Shown: in pieces, positions 10,122 through 19,292 of the stretch | Position numbering within the stretch: position 1 is the stretch's first letter | Layout of the letters: every line of letters starts with the position of its first letter | DNA from: Pseudomonadota bacterium | Lineage (GTDB): Bacteria > Pseudomonadota > Gammaproteobacteria > Burkholderiales > Chitinibacteraceae | Direction of reading: 5' to 3' | Assembly: GCA_018261735.1 (NCBI GenBank) | Contig: JAGTRM010000018.1 | Span: forward strand, 1-64,000 | DNA length: 64,000 bases | Made by a program: the position numbers and the translations under genes | The notes under the pieces: model-generated | Told to the model about the DNA's origin: nothing | Databases searched by the model: none | What the model saw: only the letters and a program-made list of their open reading frames with translations

Positions 10122-10242
10122 GAAAACCTCAGTTTCTAAGCAAGACAAGGCACGAACAAAAAATTTCGACGCGGCATATTGTTAATATGGAAGGAGATAT
10201 TTTTTGTGAGTAACGCAGTATTGCGACGAAAATGAGGTTTTC
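10122..10242. repeat. 121-bp imperfect palindromic intergenic repeat
   Basis: The ends are perfect inverted copies (GAAAACCTCA at 10122-10131 and TGAGGTTTTC at 10233-10242). Pairing continues imperfectly inward, including an ACAAAAAAT / ATTTTTTGT match and a central TATTGTTAATA. The arms are about 50 nt each with roughly two-thirds identity. The element fills most of the gap between the FemAB gene and the next glycosyltransferase. The transcript could fold into one long hairpin. It resembles a MITE or REP-type unit; no transposase is present. Confidence 0.6.
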
Positions 10243-10249
10243 CCTTCTC

Positions 10250-11302
10250 TTATCCTAGGTTACGGACAATGAATGGGCCAAGCCAGTTGGCCAAACCGAG
10301 CGGCATCCGCCGCCAGGCCTCGATAAACAAGCGGTATTTGGCATTAGCGGGGTTGTTCTGGGGAATGCTATCGCGCCGGTACAGGCAATATTCGTAATAC
10401 AGTGGCTGCGGCTCGAACCCCCAGTTTTTCTTGAAGGAATAGGATCCGGTTCCCTGTTTGCTGCGGCCGTAATCGAAGACCTTGATTCCGCGCTCGCAGG
10501 CACGCCGCATCAGTTCCCAATACTTGAAATCATTGGCAGCGAGATCGCGCGCGCTAACATCATCGCCCGCATAGTAGGGCAGCACTTCATCCCGAAAGTA
10601 GAAGCTCAGCACGCTGCTTAGCGGGTGACCATTCGCATCCACCGCCGTGAGCACTTCGCAGTTCTGGCCAAATATTTCCAGCAGCGCTTCAAAATAGCTT
10701 CTTGGTAAAGCCGGCGTGCCGTGACGATGAACATTGTCCGCATACAGCGGAAAAAACCGATCCACCGAACCATCGATCGCGCTGCTCAAGCCGTTCTTGA
10801 TGCCTTTGCGCACCATGGCGCGCTGCTTGCGCGGGATGGCCAGCATGTTGGCCTCGACGTCCGGTTCCAATGTTTTGCAAAAGCGGACATAGAGATTCTG
10901 CATCGGCCACTCAGGATGGCGCGGTACCAGGTTGCGCAGCTCCAGGTGATCGACGCCCAGTTGGCCGGCAATGGCCTGGGCCTCAAGCTCCAGCGCCTTT
11001 GCGGCATCGGGATTGCTTGCCGCAACACCGCCGTAAACGGCAAAAGGGAGCGAAACCAGTGCATTGCCGAACAACATGCTTTTGACATGGCCCAGCGGCA
11101 GTACACCCTCGATGACATCATCGCGCTCTGCATAAAGGAAATGCGTTCGATGGCGAAAAACCTCGCCGACGACCTTTTGCCAACCCGACTTGTGAAAAAA
11201 GGTTGCCTGCGGACAATCATCGACAAAGGCATCCCAGCGCGCCGCATCCGCCAGATTACCCGGTTGCAGGCGTTTTACTTTCAGGACGGAGGAAGCGCTC
11301 AT
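10250..11302 (-). CDS. FemAB-like GNAT protein, XrtA/PEP-CTERM-associated (TIGR03019 type)
   Basis: A 350-aa protein of the FemAB/GNAT-fold superfamily that transfers aminoacyl or acyl groups. Family TIGR03019 occurs beside exosortase A. Visible features are CPQATFFHKSGWQKVVGEVF near the N-terminus, LELRNLVPRHPEW in the middle, and YYAGDDVSARDLAANDFKYW with VFDYGRSKQGTGSYSFKKNWGF in the second GNAT half. A GTG at 11308 overlaps the upstream stop, but GGAGG sits directly against it. The same GGAGG is 6 nt from the ATG at 11302, which I therefore prefer. The molecule modified is unknown. Confidence 0.92.
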   Translation of the reverse strand: MSASSVLKVKRLQPGNLADAARWDAFVDDCPQATFFHKSGWQKVVGEVFRHRTHFLYAERDDVIEGVLPLGHVKSMLFGNALVSLPFAVYGGVAASNPDAAKALELEAQAIAGQLGVDHLELRNLVPRHPEWPMQNLYVRFCKTLEPDVEANMLAIPRKQRAMVRKGIKNGLSSAIDGSVDRFFPLYADNVHRHGTPALPRSYFEALLEIFGQNCEVLTAVDANGHPLSSVLSFYFRDEVLPYYAGDDVSARDLAANDFKYWELMRRACERGIKVFDYGRSKQGTGSYSFKKNWGFEPQPLYYEYCLYRRDSIPQNNPANAKYRLFIEAWRRMPLGLANWLGPFIVRNLG

Positions 11303-11304
11303 CT

Positions 11305-12234
11305 TCACCCTCCTCTCTCCAGGGCCTGCCCGGCGCCGGAGAGAAAAATTCCATCCACCCGCCCCCAGCGAAAATCAGTCAGCAAACGCTTGATGCGATC
11401 TTCAGTCCGGTGCAGGTTAAGGTAGTGGCGAAAACGGGTCTTGGCATTGATCCCAGCAATCCGCGGCTGCCCGCTGTCTATTTCCCAAGGGTGAAAATAG
11501 AAAATGGCCGGTTGCCCGTCGACGCGGTTCACATGATTCAACAACCAGCGCGACAAGGGATAAGGCATCAGGCGGAAATACCCGCCACCACTGGCAGGCC
11601 AATTGCGTGCCAGGAATCGCGCAGTTGTCACCGGCAATTCGAGCAAGCCCTGGCGTACCTGATGGGCAAAGCGCGGGGCATCCGGCATGCCGTAGTGATC
11701 ATGGCGAATCGGGTAAACACTCGAACTGTAGCGATATCCGGCCCGCTCAAGACAATCAAAAGCCCAGAGATTGCCACTCCCGATCGAGAAACTCGGCGCA
11801 CGATAGCCTTTAACCGCCTGCCCGGACAAATCCTCGAGTATCTTCTTGGCCGATTCGATGTCTTGCATGAATGCGGCTTCAGTCAGATCGCTGACGCGCT
11901 GGTGACCGTAACCGTGGCTCGCCAATTCGTGCCCGTTGTCGACAATGCTCCGAACCAGGTGCGGGTACCGTTCGGCAATCCAGCCCAGGGTGAAGAAAGT
12001 GGCTTTCGTATCGTGCTCGTCGAGCAAGTCCAGAATCCGTTCGATATTGCGCTCGATCCGGCACGGACAAGTTTCCCAGTGCTCACGCGGGATATACGGT
12101 GCAAGCGCAGAAACCTGAAAATAGTCCTCGACATCGATGGTCAGGGCATTGATGATCAACTTGCACTGCGGCACAAATCCTCCATTACCAGACCGTGGCC
12201 CCGGCATAGGCATGGACCCGGTTTGCGTTTCCAT
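11305..12234 (-). CDS. Polysaccharide deacetylase, XrtA-associated (TIGR03006 type)
   Basis: A 309-aa NodB-fold deacetylase, probably removing N-acetyl groups from the polysaccharide. The metal-binding Asp is in LTIDVEDYFQ, and the His pair of the NodB motif is in NGHELASHGYGHQ. A DUF3473-type extension follows (YRAPSFSIG, then SGGGYFRLMPYPLSRW and YFHPWEID). There is no signal peptide, so it may act in the cytoplasm or at the membrane. The true start could be Met8 or Met10; conserved sequence begins only around residue 27. Confidence 0.92.
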   Translation of the reverse strand: METQTGSMPMPGPRSGNGGFVPQCKLIINALTIDVEDYFQVSALAPYIPREHWETCPCRIERNIERILDLLDEHDTKATFFTLGWIAERYPHLVRSIVDNGHELASHGYGHQRVSDLTEAAFMQDIESAKKILEDLSGQAVKGYRAPSFSIGSGNLWAFDCLERAGYRYSSSVYPIRHDHYGMPDAPRFAHQVRQGLLELPVTTARFLARNWPASGGGYFRLMPYPLSRWLLNHVNRVDGQPAIFYFHPWEIDSGQPRIAGINAKTRFRHYLNLHRTEDRIKRLLTDFRWGRVDGIFLSGAGQALERGG

Positions 12235-12273
12235 AGCCTGTCTTGCCCCGTTCTTCGCTGGGGGCGACAGCCG

Positions 12274-13437
12274 CTAATTAGTATTGTTGTGACGTTCAAT
12301 CAGCCAACGGGAAAGATGCTCGGCAATACGTTCCGCTGCGCGGCCATCCCACAACTCGGGCACCCGGCCACGCTTGCCGTCACCGGCCAGGATCTTGCCC
12401 ACTCCGTCGAGTATGGCCATCCGGTCGCAGCCGACCACGGTATTGGTTCCCTGGTCAACCGTGATCGGGCGCTCGGTATTCTCGCGCAGCGTCAGACAAG
12501 GCACCCCGAGCGCCGTCGTTTCTTCCTGTACCCCGCCCGAATCCGTGAGCACGAGACGGGCATTCGACATGAGTCCCAGCATTTCCAGGTAGCCTTGCGG
12601 GGGCAACAAAACGATGCGCTTGCCAGCTACAAGTTCTTCCAGCCCAAAGCGCTCGATGTTGGCACGCGTGCGAGGATGAAGTGCAAAGACCAGCGACAGC
12701 TTTGCGGATACTTCGCCCAATACCGACAGCAACGATTGCAGCGTTTCCTTCTGGTCGACATTGGAAGGACGATGCAGGGTGACCACGGCATAGCCACGGC
12801 CATCGACGAACTCCTTGCCGATCCCCGCCCCCGCCAGGATATCGGCCGGAGAACGGGCGAATTCCAGATTCGCCCGCAGGGAATCGATCATCACGTTGCC
12901 GACAAAATGAATCTGCTCTTCTGCGATACCTTCCCGTTGCAGATTGGCAAGCGCGCTGCGCTCGGTGGTATAGAGAAGATCGGCAACCTGGTCGGTCAGC
13001 ACACGATTGATTTCTTCGGGCATGGCACGGTCATAACTGCGCAATCCGGCCTCCACATGCGCCACTGGAATGCCCTTTTTCACGCCGACCAGCGTGCAGG
13101 CAAGCGTGGAATTGACATCGCCGACCACCAGAATACAAGACGGTTTGTGCTCATCCAGAACAGGTTCAAACCGTTTCATGACTTCGGCCGTCTGCGCCGC
13201 ATGTGTCCCCGATCCGACACCAAGATTGATATCCGGAAGCGGCAAACGCAGTTCCTCGAACAGCCGGTCGTTCATATCTTTATCGTAGTGCTGGCCGGTA
13301 TGGACGAGGATGACAGGAATGGCAGGCCGATGGTCGGCAAAGGCGCGCAGAACTGGCGCCATCTTCATGAAATTGGGGCGAGCACCGACTACGCAGGCGA
13401 CAGGGCCAAGCCCCTCCGGCCAGTCTTCAGGATTCAT
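12274..13437 (-). CDS. wecB: UDP-N-acetylglucosamine 2-epimerase (non-hydrolysing)
   Basis: A 387-aa enzyme interconverting UDP-GlcNAc and UDP-ManNAc in the cytoplasm. Family motifs are VVGARPNFMKMAPVL at the N-terminus, TGQHYDKDMNDRLFEEL, VVGDVNSTLACTL, HVEAGLRSYDRAMPEEINR, and LTDSGGVQEE with LRENTERPI near the C-terminus. The start overlaps the ATPase gene's end by 4 bp (ATGA). No ManNAc dehydrogenase (wecC) lies beside it. The product may be used as ManNAc, or further oxidised by the dehydrogenase at 35.4-36.7 kb. Confidence 0.95.
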   Translation of the reverse strand: MNPEDWPEGLGPVACVVGARPNFMKMAPVLRAFADHRPAIPVILVHTGQHYDKDMNDRLFEELRLPLPDINLGVGSGTHAAQTAEVMKRFEPVLDEHKPSCILVVGDVNSTLACTLVGVKKGIPVAHVEAGLRSYDRAMPEEINRVLTDQVADLLYTTERSALANLQREGIAEEQIHFVGNVMIDSLRANLEFARSPADILAGAGIGKEFVDGRGYAVVTLHRPSNVDQKETLQSLLSVLGEVSAKLSLVFALHPRTRANIERFGLEELVAGKRIVLLPPQGYLEMLGLMSNARLVLTDSGGVQEETTALGVPCLTLRENTERPITVDQGTNTVVGCDRMAILDGVGKILAGDGKRGRVPELWDGRAAERIAEHLSRWLIERHNNTN

Positions 13438-14552
13438 GATGAAATTCCCTTTTCCGACTGACGAACCCGCACGCCATTAACCAGCTGCTGCAGCAAGGTC
13501 AGGATGGCTGCGCTACTGCGCTCAATCCGGATCATGCTGCGTTCGAGACGCACGAGCCGTTGTTCGGTGATACCGTTTTTCAGATCGGCAATCGCACGCG
13601 TGGCCTCATCCGCTGCATTGGCATCCATTTCCAGCCCCGAAAGAGCCAAATCCAGCATCGCGTTGTCGGGCAAGGGCGCACCCGCTCTTTCTCCCCTTCT
13701 CTCCCCCGCAACGCCTTCCTTGTTGAAATAGCCCGGCGAAAACGTTTCATCGTTGATTTCCCGGGCGACCTCTTCCACATCATCGGGTCCGAATTCTTTT
13801 TTATCCGTCAGGAACCCGGAAAGAAGCAAGCGATCGCACAGGGAATTGATACGCCGGGGAATTCCCCCGCTGGCTTTGAAAATGGCTTCGTAGGCTTCGT
13901 TGCAGAACAAGGGGGGGCCACCGTAACCCGCGCATTTGAGGCGGTGCTCGACATACCCTTGGGTTTCGCCCAAGTCCATCGGACCAATGTGACAAGCGGC
14001 GATGACCCGTTGCCGCAATTGCTGCATATGCGGGCTTTGCATGATGCTGCGAAATTCCGGCTGACCAATCAGGAAACTCTGCAATAGCGCCTGGGTTTCG
14101 AACTGGAAATTCGACAGCATGCGCAGCTCCTCGACGGCCTGCGGCGTCAGATTCTGCGCTTCATCGACGATAAGCAGGCAGCGTTTTCCTTGCCGGATAA
14201 CATCGACCAGAAAGGCCTCCAGCCCCAGCAGAATCTCCGATTTTCCTAGTCCCTTGACCCGCACGCCAAAGGCGCCGGCCACCAGGCGCAATGTATCTTC
14301 GGCATCCAACTGGGTACTGACCAGTTGGGCTGCCACAACCTTCGAGGAATCGAGTTTGCCAAGCAAGCCGCGAACAATAGTGGTCTTGCCCGCGCCGACT
14401 TCCCCCGTGACCACGATGAAGCCCTCGTTCTGGTGCATGCCGTACTCGAGGTAGGCAGTCGCACGCCGGTGCTGCTTGCTGCCGAAGTAGAAATTCGGAT
14501 CAGGGTTCAGCTGAAAAGGCTTGCTGGTCAGGCCGTAGTAGGATTCATACAT
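13434..14552 (-). CDS. XrtA-associated ATPase, ExeA-like (TIGR03015 type)
   Basis: A 372-aa AAA+ ATPase of the ExeA/GspA type. It opens MYESYYGLTSKPFQLNPDP, has Walker A TGEVGAGKTTIVRGLL around residue 50 and Walker B LLIVDEAQNL around residue 125, and sensor-like RQRVIAACHIGPM. The C-terminal ~100 residues are charged and likely helical. The family is restricted to exosortase A loci and may energise assembly or length control of the export complex. It starts 8 bp after the beta-barrel gene in the usual family order. Confidence 0.93.
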   Translation of the reverse strand: MYESYYGLTSKPFQLNPDPNFYFGSKQHRRATAYLEYGMHQNEGFIVVTGEVGAGKTTIVRGLLGKLDSSKVVAAQLVSTQLDAEDTLRLVAGAFGVRVKGLGKSEILLGLEAFLVDVIRQGKRCLLIVDEAQNLTPQAVEELRMLSNFQFETQALLQSFLIGQPEFRSIMQSPHMQQLRQRVIAACHIGPMDLGETQGYVEHRLKCAGYGGPPLFCNEAYEAIFKASGGIPRRINSLCDRLLLSGFLTDKKEFGPDDVEEVAREINDETFSPGYFNKEGVAGERRGERAGAPLPDNAMLDLALSGLEMDANAADEATRAIADLKNGITEQRLVRLERSMIRIERSSAAILTLLQQLVNGVRVRQSEKGISS

Positions 14553-14559
14553 AGCCGCT

Positions 14560-16125
14560 CTAAAACTGGTGTGAGAGGGTGGCAGTCAGTGCGTTTTCTT
14601 TATAACTGGAAGTACCGTCCTTGATGACCCGTCGCGCACCGAGACTGGCCGTGGTTTGGGGGCTGAGCTGGACCAGGAAATTCAGATTGAATGTCTTTTG
14701 CGTGGACTCTGCCGAATTTGAACCTGAGCCCCGACTTTTCAGGTGCGACACCATTCCGACCAGCGTGGCATTTGGCGTCACCTTGTGCGACCAGTTGACG
14801 CTGAGCCCTCGCTGCTTGACCGATTGAAAGAGGGATTGGTCCTGCCCGATCAGCAATCCCGATCCTATAACTTTGGAAAGGTTGTTGGTCTTGCTCTGGG
14901 TAGCAGCAAAGGTCACCGTATTGGTCACCCCGGTGATAGCGAAAGATAGAGTACGTTGATGCTGAAGGGTTACCCCGGAAGTCAGGTAGCCGCCTTGCGA
15001 TTGCGCATTGGACGAAATGCCGTTGCTCAGCAACAACGCATTCACATAAGCCGCCCTGGCCACAGGATCGGGTATGGCTGAAGCATACAGATTGAAGAAC
15101 AAATCGTAGTTGGTTCCCTGCCCCAATGTTGATTGGTTGGGCTGCGTGGTCGCCCCCTTGCTTTCACTGTATTTCCATGCCGTGCCAGCGGTGCGGTGCG
15201 TAAAGTCGATTTTGTTGCTGTTCCCGAAGAAACGACTCTCCCGGCTGGCCGCCAGCGAGGTGCGCGCGGTCGGAGTCCACTCGACCCCTGCTCCTTTGAT
15301 CGTATGCGATTCCTTGCTCTCGCTCAGATAATCGTTGGCTTCTCTTCCCGCGATGATATTCCCTCGAAATTGGGGAGAGAAGTGATAGGTGAGCACACCG
15401 CGCAGGGTATCGCTCTCATTGCTCAGGCCATTTCCATTCTTGGTATTCAGTCGATTGGCATCGATCGACCAGCCCAGGCTCGCAAGTGTCGTCACACCTT
15501 TCAGTTTAAACACCACCTCCCTGCTGTCCGAATCGTAGGCACCACTGGTCTGGGCTTTCGTGGTCGCCAGGTTGTAGCGCAATAGATAATCTGCGAATCC
15601 GCCCAGAGTGCCACGAAAATAGGGGGACACCCGGTAGGTTGAGGTTTCCGTCGTATTGTTGTCGGTGTTGACATTGACCGAAGATGAGTTCGAACCGCCC
15701 AGAAAGGGGGAAATGCCTTGCTGGGAAATCGTTCCACTCGCATCGATGAAAAACCAGTCCTCGATTGCTTCCAAGGTTCCCATGGCATTCAGTGAATTCT
15801 GGGTCTGATTGCGATCTGAATCCTTGGCATAAAACAGGTTGTGCAACTGATAGTCGAGATTCAGTTTGACCCGTCCACCAGAACCGCTGATATGAATGGC
15901 GGGAGAGATATCGGTCACCAGATCACTTTGTCTTGAGGTACTGCTCAAGGCCACGTTATCCGTTGCAGTTTCAGTGGCAGTAATGCTCGGTGTGATTTTC
16001 CACTCGGCTGCATAGGCGGGATAAGCCAACCCCATGGCCAACGTCAGCAGCGTGACAGGCGGAAATACAACGGAATATTTAGGCTTGCGCGCCATAACCG
16101 TAGCCGTAGCCATATCCATAACCAT
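14560..16125 (-). CDS. Outer-membrane beta-barrel protein, PEP-CTERM/XrtA-associated (TIGR03016 type)
   Basis: The protein has a signal peptide ending PAYA|AEWKITPS, followed by ~480 residues of alternating polar and hydrophobic beta-strand pattern ending with a terminal aromatic (ATLSHQF), the mark of an outer-membrane barrel. It is the TIGR03016 component and a candidate EPS secretion porin or scaffold. Two starts are possible. The ATG at 16125 has AAGGA 5 nt upstream and overlaps the kinase gene by 47 bp. The ATG at 16095 gives a more compact signal peptide (MARKPKYSVVF) but no Shine-Dalgarno. The overlap covers the kinase Tyr-Gly repeat. Confidence 0.9.
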   Translation of the reverse strand: MVMDMATATVMARKPKYSVVFPPVTLLTLAMGLAYPAYAAEWKITPSITATETATDNVALSSTSRQSDLVTDISPAIHISGSGGRVKLNLDYQLHNLFYAKDSDRNQTQNSLNAMGTLEAIEDWFFIDASGTISQQGISPFLGGSNSSSVNVNTDNNTTETSTYRVSPYFRGTLGGFADYLLRYNLATTKAQTSGAYDSDSREVVFKLKGVTTLASLGWSIDANRLNTKNGNGLSNESDTLRGVLTYHFSPQFRGNIIAGREANDYLSESKESHTIKGAGVEWTPTARTSLAASRESRFFGNSNKIDFTHRTAGTAWKYSESKGATTQPNQSTLGQGTNYDLFFNLYASAIPDPVARAAYVNALLLSNGISSNAQSQGGYLTSGVTLQHQRTLSFAITGVTNTVTFAATQSKTNNLSKVIGSGLLIGQDQSLFQSVKQRGLSVNWSHKVTPNATLVGMVSHLKSRGSGSNSAESTQKTFNLNFLVQLSPQTTASLGARRVIKDGTSSYKENALTATLSHQF

Positions 16126-17014
16126 AAGAATCCTTGGTTGCAGCCTTGATCTGGTTCAGTAGCATAAGCTTGACCGGGCAAGCTTCGATGGTGGCCAGTG
16201 CATGTTTGACCGCGTTATGGGTCGTACTCTCGGCCTTGACGACAACGACGACCTGTCCCATGTGCGAGGCCAGTGTTCGCGCTTCGGTCGTCACCAGCAG
16301 CGGGGGCGAATCGAAAATGATGATCCGGTCCGAGTAGCGCTTCGCGATTTCCTCAACCAAACTCGCCATGGCATCACTGGCCAGCAGTTCAGTCGCACGC
16401 GGATGCTGCGTCCCGCTCGGCAGAATGCTCAGTTTCTCGATATTGGTATGCAGCAACACTTCGGGCAGCGTTACCGACTCATCGACCAGGACATCGAGCA
16501 ACCCTTTGGCCGGGGGCAATCCGAACCTTTTCAGCAGATTCGACCTGGCCACATCGGCATCCACCAGCATCACCGTATGGTCCAGTTCCATGGCGATGCT
16601 GATGGCAAGATTGGCTGCGGTAAAGGTTTTCCCTTCACCGGGCAACGCACTGGTCACCATAATCAGGTTGCCGTTTCTGACTGGTACTGCCCCCTTGCCC
16701 ATGGCGTTGTCAATCAATGGCCGCTTGACGATGCGAAACTCGTCGGCAAGCTGGGAACGGGGCGCATCGGGCCGGATGATGCGGGCGGCTGAAAGCGTAT
16801 CGAGATCCAGATTGACATGCAGGGAGGTTTGCCTCCCGGGGGACTGATTGCTTTCTTCTGCCGTGCTTGGTTGAACAGCGGCTGTTTGGGAAGGTGTTGG
16901 CGAAATTGACGGCTCGTCGGTTTGTTCGGAGATTTCTGCAGACTGGGGGGGGACTTCGACCCCGGCCCTGCGCAGCTGTTCCAGCCGTTGCGCCGCTTGT
17001 TCAATGAGGCTCAT
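16079..17014 (-). CDS. XrtA-associated protein-tyrosine autokinase (BY-kinase)
   Basis: A 311-aa cytoplasmic BY-kinase (TIGR03018) that works with the chain-length protein to control polymer synthesis and export. It has Walker A SALPGEGKTF, Walker A' MLVDADVARSN and Walker B RIIIFDSPPLL. The C-terminus is a tyrosine cluster of six Tyr-Gly pairs followed by AQA, the expected autophosphorylation tail. The N-terminal ~90 residues are low-complexity and Pro/Ser/Gln-rich. The transmembrane activator is the separate protein encoded 12 bp upstream, a split Wzc arrangement. The likely phosphatase is encoded at 22791-23288. Confidence 0.95.
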   Translation of the reverse strand: MSLIEQAAQRLEQLRRAGVEVPPQSAEISEQTDEPSISPTPSQTAAVQPSTAEESNQSPGRQTSLHVNLDLDTLSAARIIRPDAPRSQLADEFRIVKRPLIDNAMGKGAVPVRNGNLIMVTSALPGEGKTFTAANLAISIAMELDHTVMLVDADVARSNLLKRFGLPPAKGLLDVLVDESVTLPEVLLHTNIEKLSILPSGTQHPRATELLASDAMASLVEEIAKRYSDRIIIFDSPPLLVTTEARTLASHMGQVVVVVKAESTTHNAVKHALATIEACPVKLMLLNQIKAATKDSYGYGYGYGYGYGAQA

Positions 17015-17026
17015 TGCATCCTCCTC

Positions 17027-18589
17027 TCAAGCCGTATGGAATAAAAAGAATGACATCAAGGCAATCCCTGCTCCATAGGATCCCAACAGCAATCCCAGGC
17101 CGGTAAAAAAACGCCGGATATCTTTCTTCTCGTGGCGAATTTCCTCCTCGTTAACCTTTCTTGAGATGTTGCCGAGTAAAGCAAGTCCGGATATTTCACC
17201 CAGAGAACGGGAATCAAAGAATACCGGGCGGAACTGATTCGCCGCAAAAGAGGCAAACACGCCTGCAGCCAAAGCCAGCAACATGGTCAAGGGCAGCATC
17301 AGCAAACGGTTCGGATAAACTGGCTTTGGGGATACCCGAGGCGGATCGATCAGGCGAAAATCAACGCCTGCCGAGGTAGCATCCATTTCGCCAGACATGG
17401 CAGCAGATTCACGGCGCTCTACAAGCGCGTCGTAGTTCTTTTTATTGATCTCGTAATCCCGGTTGAGCTGGGTAAGCTCGGTCTCCATCTGCGGAACCAT
17501 GTTCATCGCACCCTTCAACTGGTTATAGCGCGACTGGTACTCGCCCACTCGCGCACGCAAGGAAGCAACGTTCGCTTCGCTTTCGGCCAGGGAAATCCTG
17601 AGTTGCTGATAGACAGGGTTTGTATTGATCGATGTACCTGGGTTGGACAGCCCCATTTGTTTCTGGGCGGTCACCTTTTCGCGCTTCTCCTCTTCGAGTT
17701 GAGTGATCAAGCGTCGCGTGCCAACCACATCGGGATGCTGATCGGTATAGCGCCGCAATAGTTCGTCAAGGTTGCGCTTGAGGACATCGATACGTCCATC
17801 GAGCTCCGGTACTGATACGCCAGCCACGGATTCCGAATCATCAGGCAGTAGTGTTGGATCTTCTCCGACAACCTGTCGCTTGATCGCATCCCGGGAGTTT
17901 TCTGCCTCACGCAGCTCCAGCTTCGCCTGTTCCAGCGCTGATACGAGTTGACTGACACGCCCGAAGTAGTCTCGACCTTCATCGGAAGACTGCAAGGAAA
18001 TGTGCTTGAGCTTGAATACCTTCAGGCGGTTTTCTGCCTCTTCCAACTTCTTCTGGTAAATCAGAATCTGGTCGTCGATGAATTTTTTGGCGATTACCGC
18101 ATCATTCCGGTTGCTACCAAGACCCGACTCGACAAAGATTGAAACCAGCGACTGCACCACTTTCTTTGCCTGTTCGGGTTTCTGGTCACTGTATGCCAGC
18201 GTATAGAGGTTGTCGCGAGACGTCGTCTTGATTGCCAGCTGCTTCATCAAATCATCAACCAACTCCTCATGTGCCGCTTTGGATTTGATGTTGAGATCAA
18301 GATCGGCCATGCGTACCAACTTCTCGACATTGGGACGGCTGATCAAGGTACGGCTGAGAATCATGACTTGCTGGTCAATATTGGCTTGTATTGCCAACCC
18401 CGACATCAATGGCTTGAGGACGGACTGGGTATCGACGTAAATTCGCGCCGATGCCTCGTATTTGTCCGGGATGCGAAGAACAGTGACGACACCGATCGCG
18501 CCAATAATCCAGGCTGTCAACAGCCCAAGCCAGCGATGTTTCCACATCCCTCTCAGAACAATGGTCGCCTGGCGAACAATCTCATCCAT
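17027..18589 (-). CDS. XrtA chain-length determinant (Wzz-type), TIGR03007 family
   Basis: A 520-aa inner-membrane polysaccharide co-polymerase. One transmembrane segment lies near residue 20 (GLLTAWIIGAIGVVTVL) and one near residue 430 (LLMLPLTMLLALAAGVFAS), with a further hydrophobic stretch at the extreme C-terminus. Between them is a large coiled-coil periplasmic domain (about residues 160-380). The Pro-rich RVSPKPVYPNRL before the second segment is the classical Wzz motif. It sets polymer length and activates the autokinase encoded immediately downstream. Confidence 0.94.
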   Translation of the reverse strand: MDEIVRQATIVLRGMWKHRWLGLLTAWIIGAIGVVTVLRIPDKYEASARIYVDTQSVLKPLMSGLAIQANIDQQVMILSRTLISRPNVEKLVRMADLDLNIKSKAAHEELVDDLMKQLAIKTTSRDNLYTLAYSDQKPEQAKKVVQSLVSIFVESGLGSNRNDAVIAKKFIDDQILIYQKKLEEAENRLKVFKLKHISLQSSDEGRDYFGRVSQLVSALEQAKLELREAENSRDAIKRQVVGEDPTLLPDDSESVAGVSVPELDGRIDVLKRNLDELLRRYTDQHPDVVGTRRLITQLEEEKREKVTAQKQMGLSNPGTSINTNPVYQQLRISLAESEANVASLRARVGEYQSRYNQLKGAMNMVPQMETELTQLNRDYEINKKNYDALVERRESAAMSGEMDATSAGVDFRLIDPPRVSPKPVYPNRLLMLPLTMLLALAAGVFASFAANQFRPVFFDSRSLGEISGLALLGNISRKVNEEEIRHEKKDIRRFFTGLGLLLGSYGAGIALMSFFLFHTA

Positions 18590-18662
18590 GGGATTCTGTT
18601 TCCATTAATGATCCAGACACACCCGACGGAAAAAGCACGTCAGATAACTTGGCAGAACCTCA

Positions 18663-19292
18663 TCAGAACCAACTGCGGGGAATGATCAATACATCGCCCG
18701 GTTTCATCTCCACGTTGGCAGACACGTCGCCACGCATGATCAAATCCTTGACCCGAACGCTGTATTGTTTGTTGTCTTCGGCTGTACGCAGCAAGGTTGT
18801 TGCGTTTCCGTCAGCAAAGTCAGTGATGCCGCCCACAGCGATCATGACATCAAGAAGGGTCATTTTCTGCCGGTAAGCCAGTGTTTGCGGCTTGGCCGCC
18901 TCGCCTACCACTCGGATCTGTTCGCTGTAAGGGCCAACAAAACCGGTCACGATAACCGTTACAACCGGATCACGTATGAACTTGCCAAGCGCTTTTTCAA
19001 TATCACGCGCCAGTGTCGTGGAATCTTTGCCCATTGCCGGCAGATCCTCAACCAGCGGTGCGGTGATCTTTCCGTCCGGTCGTACCGGCACCGAGGTGGA
19101 TAGCTCCGGGTTGCGCCAGACCAGGATATTGACCGAATCACCGGGACCGACGATGTAGTTGTATTCGGGCGAAGCGGCAGCAGAAGGCGCGGGTGGATTA
19201 GTCGAGGCGCAACCGAAAACCACCACCGCCAGCATTCCGATCACGACCCAGCGCAGTGCAGCGCCAAGACCTTTGTAGAGACTGACAAACAT
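18663..19292 (-). CDS. Polysaccharide export outer-membrane lipoprotein (Wza/SLBB), TIGR03027 family
   Basis: A 209-aa periplasm/outer-membrane export protein. The signal sequence ends at a lipobox (VVVFGC, Cys28). A Poly_export domain follows (YNYIVGPGDSVNILVWRNPEL), then an SLBB-type domain (GEAAKPQTLAYRQKMTLLDVMIAVGG). Its start has AAGGAG about 6 nt upstream. It is the first gene of the XrtA EPS operon proper. In related systems it forms the outer-membrane exit channel together with the beta-barrel protein. Confidence 0.95.
   Translation of the reverse strand: MFVSLYKGLGAALRWVVIGMLAVVVFGCASTNPPAPSAAASPEYNYIVGPGDSVNILVWRNPELSTSVPVRPDGKITAPLVEDLPAMGKDSTTLARDIEKALGKFIRDPVVTVIVTGFVGPYSEQIRVVGEAAKPQTLAYRQKMTLLDVMIAVGGITDFADGNATTLLRTAEDNKQYSVRVKDLIMRGDVSANVEMKPGDVLIIPRSWF

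Noticed and set aside
11203..13461. 752-codon open frame on the plus strand
   Set aside because: It is antisense to the deacetylase and wecB genes, whose motifs are clear. Its translation is rich in Arg, His, Gln and Pro with no domain.
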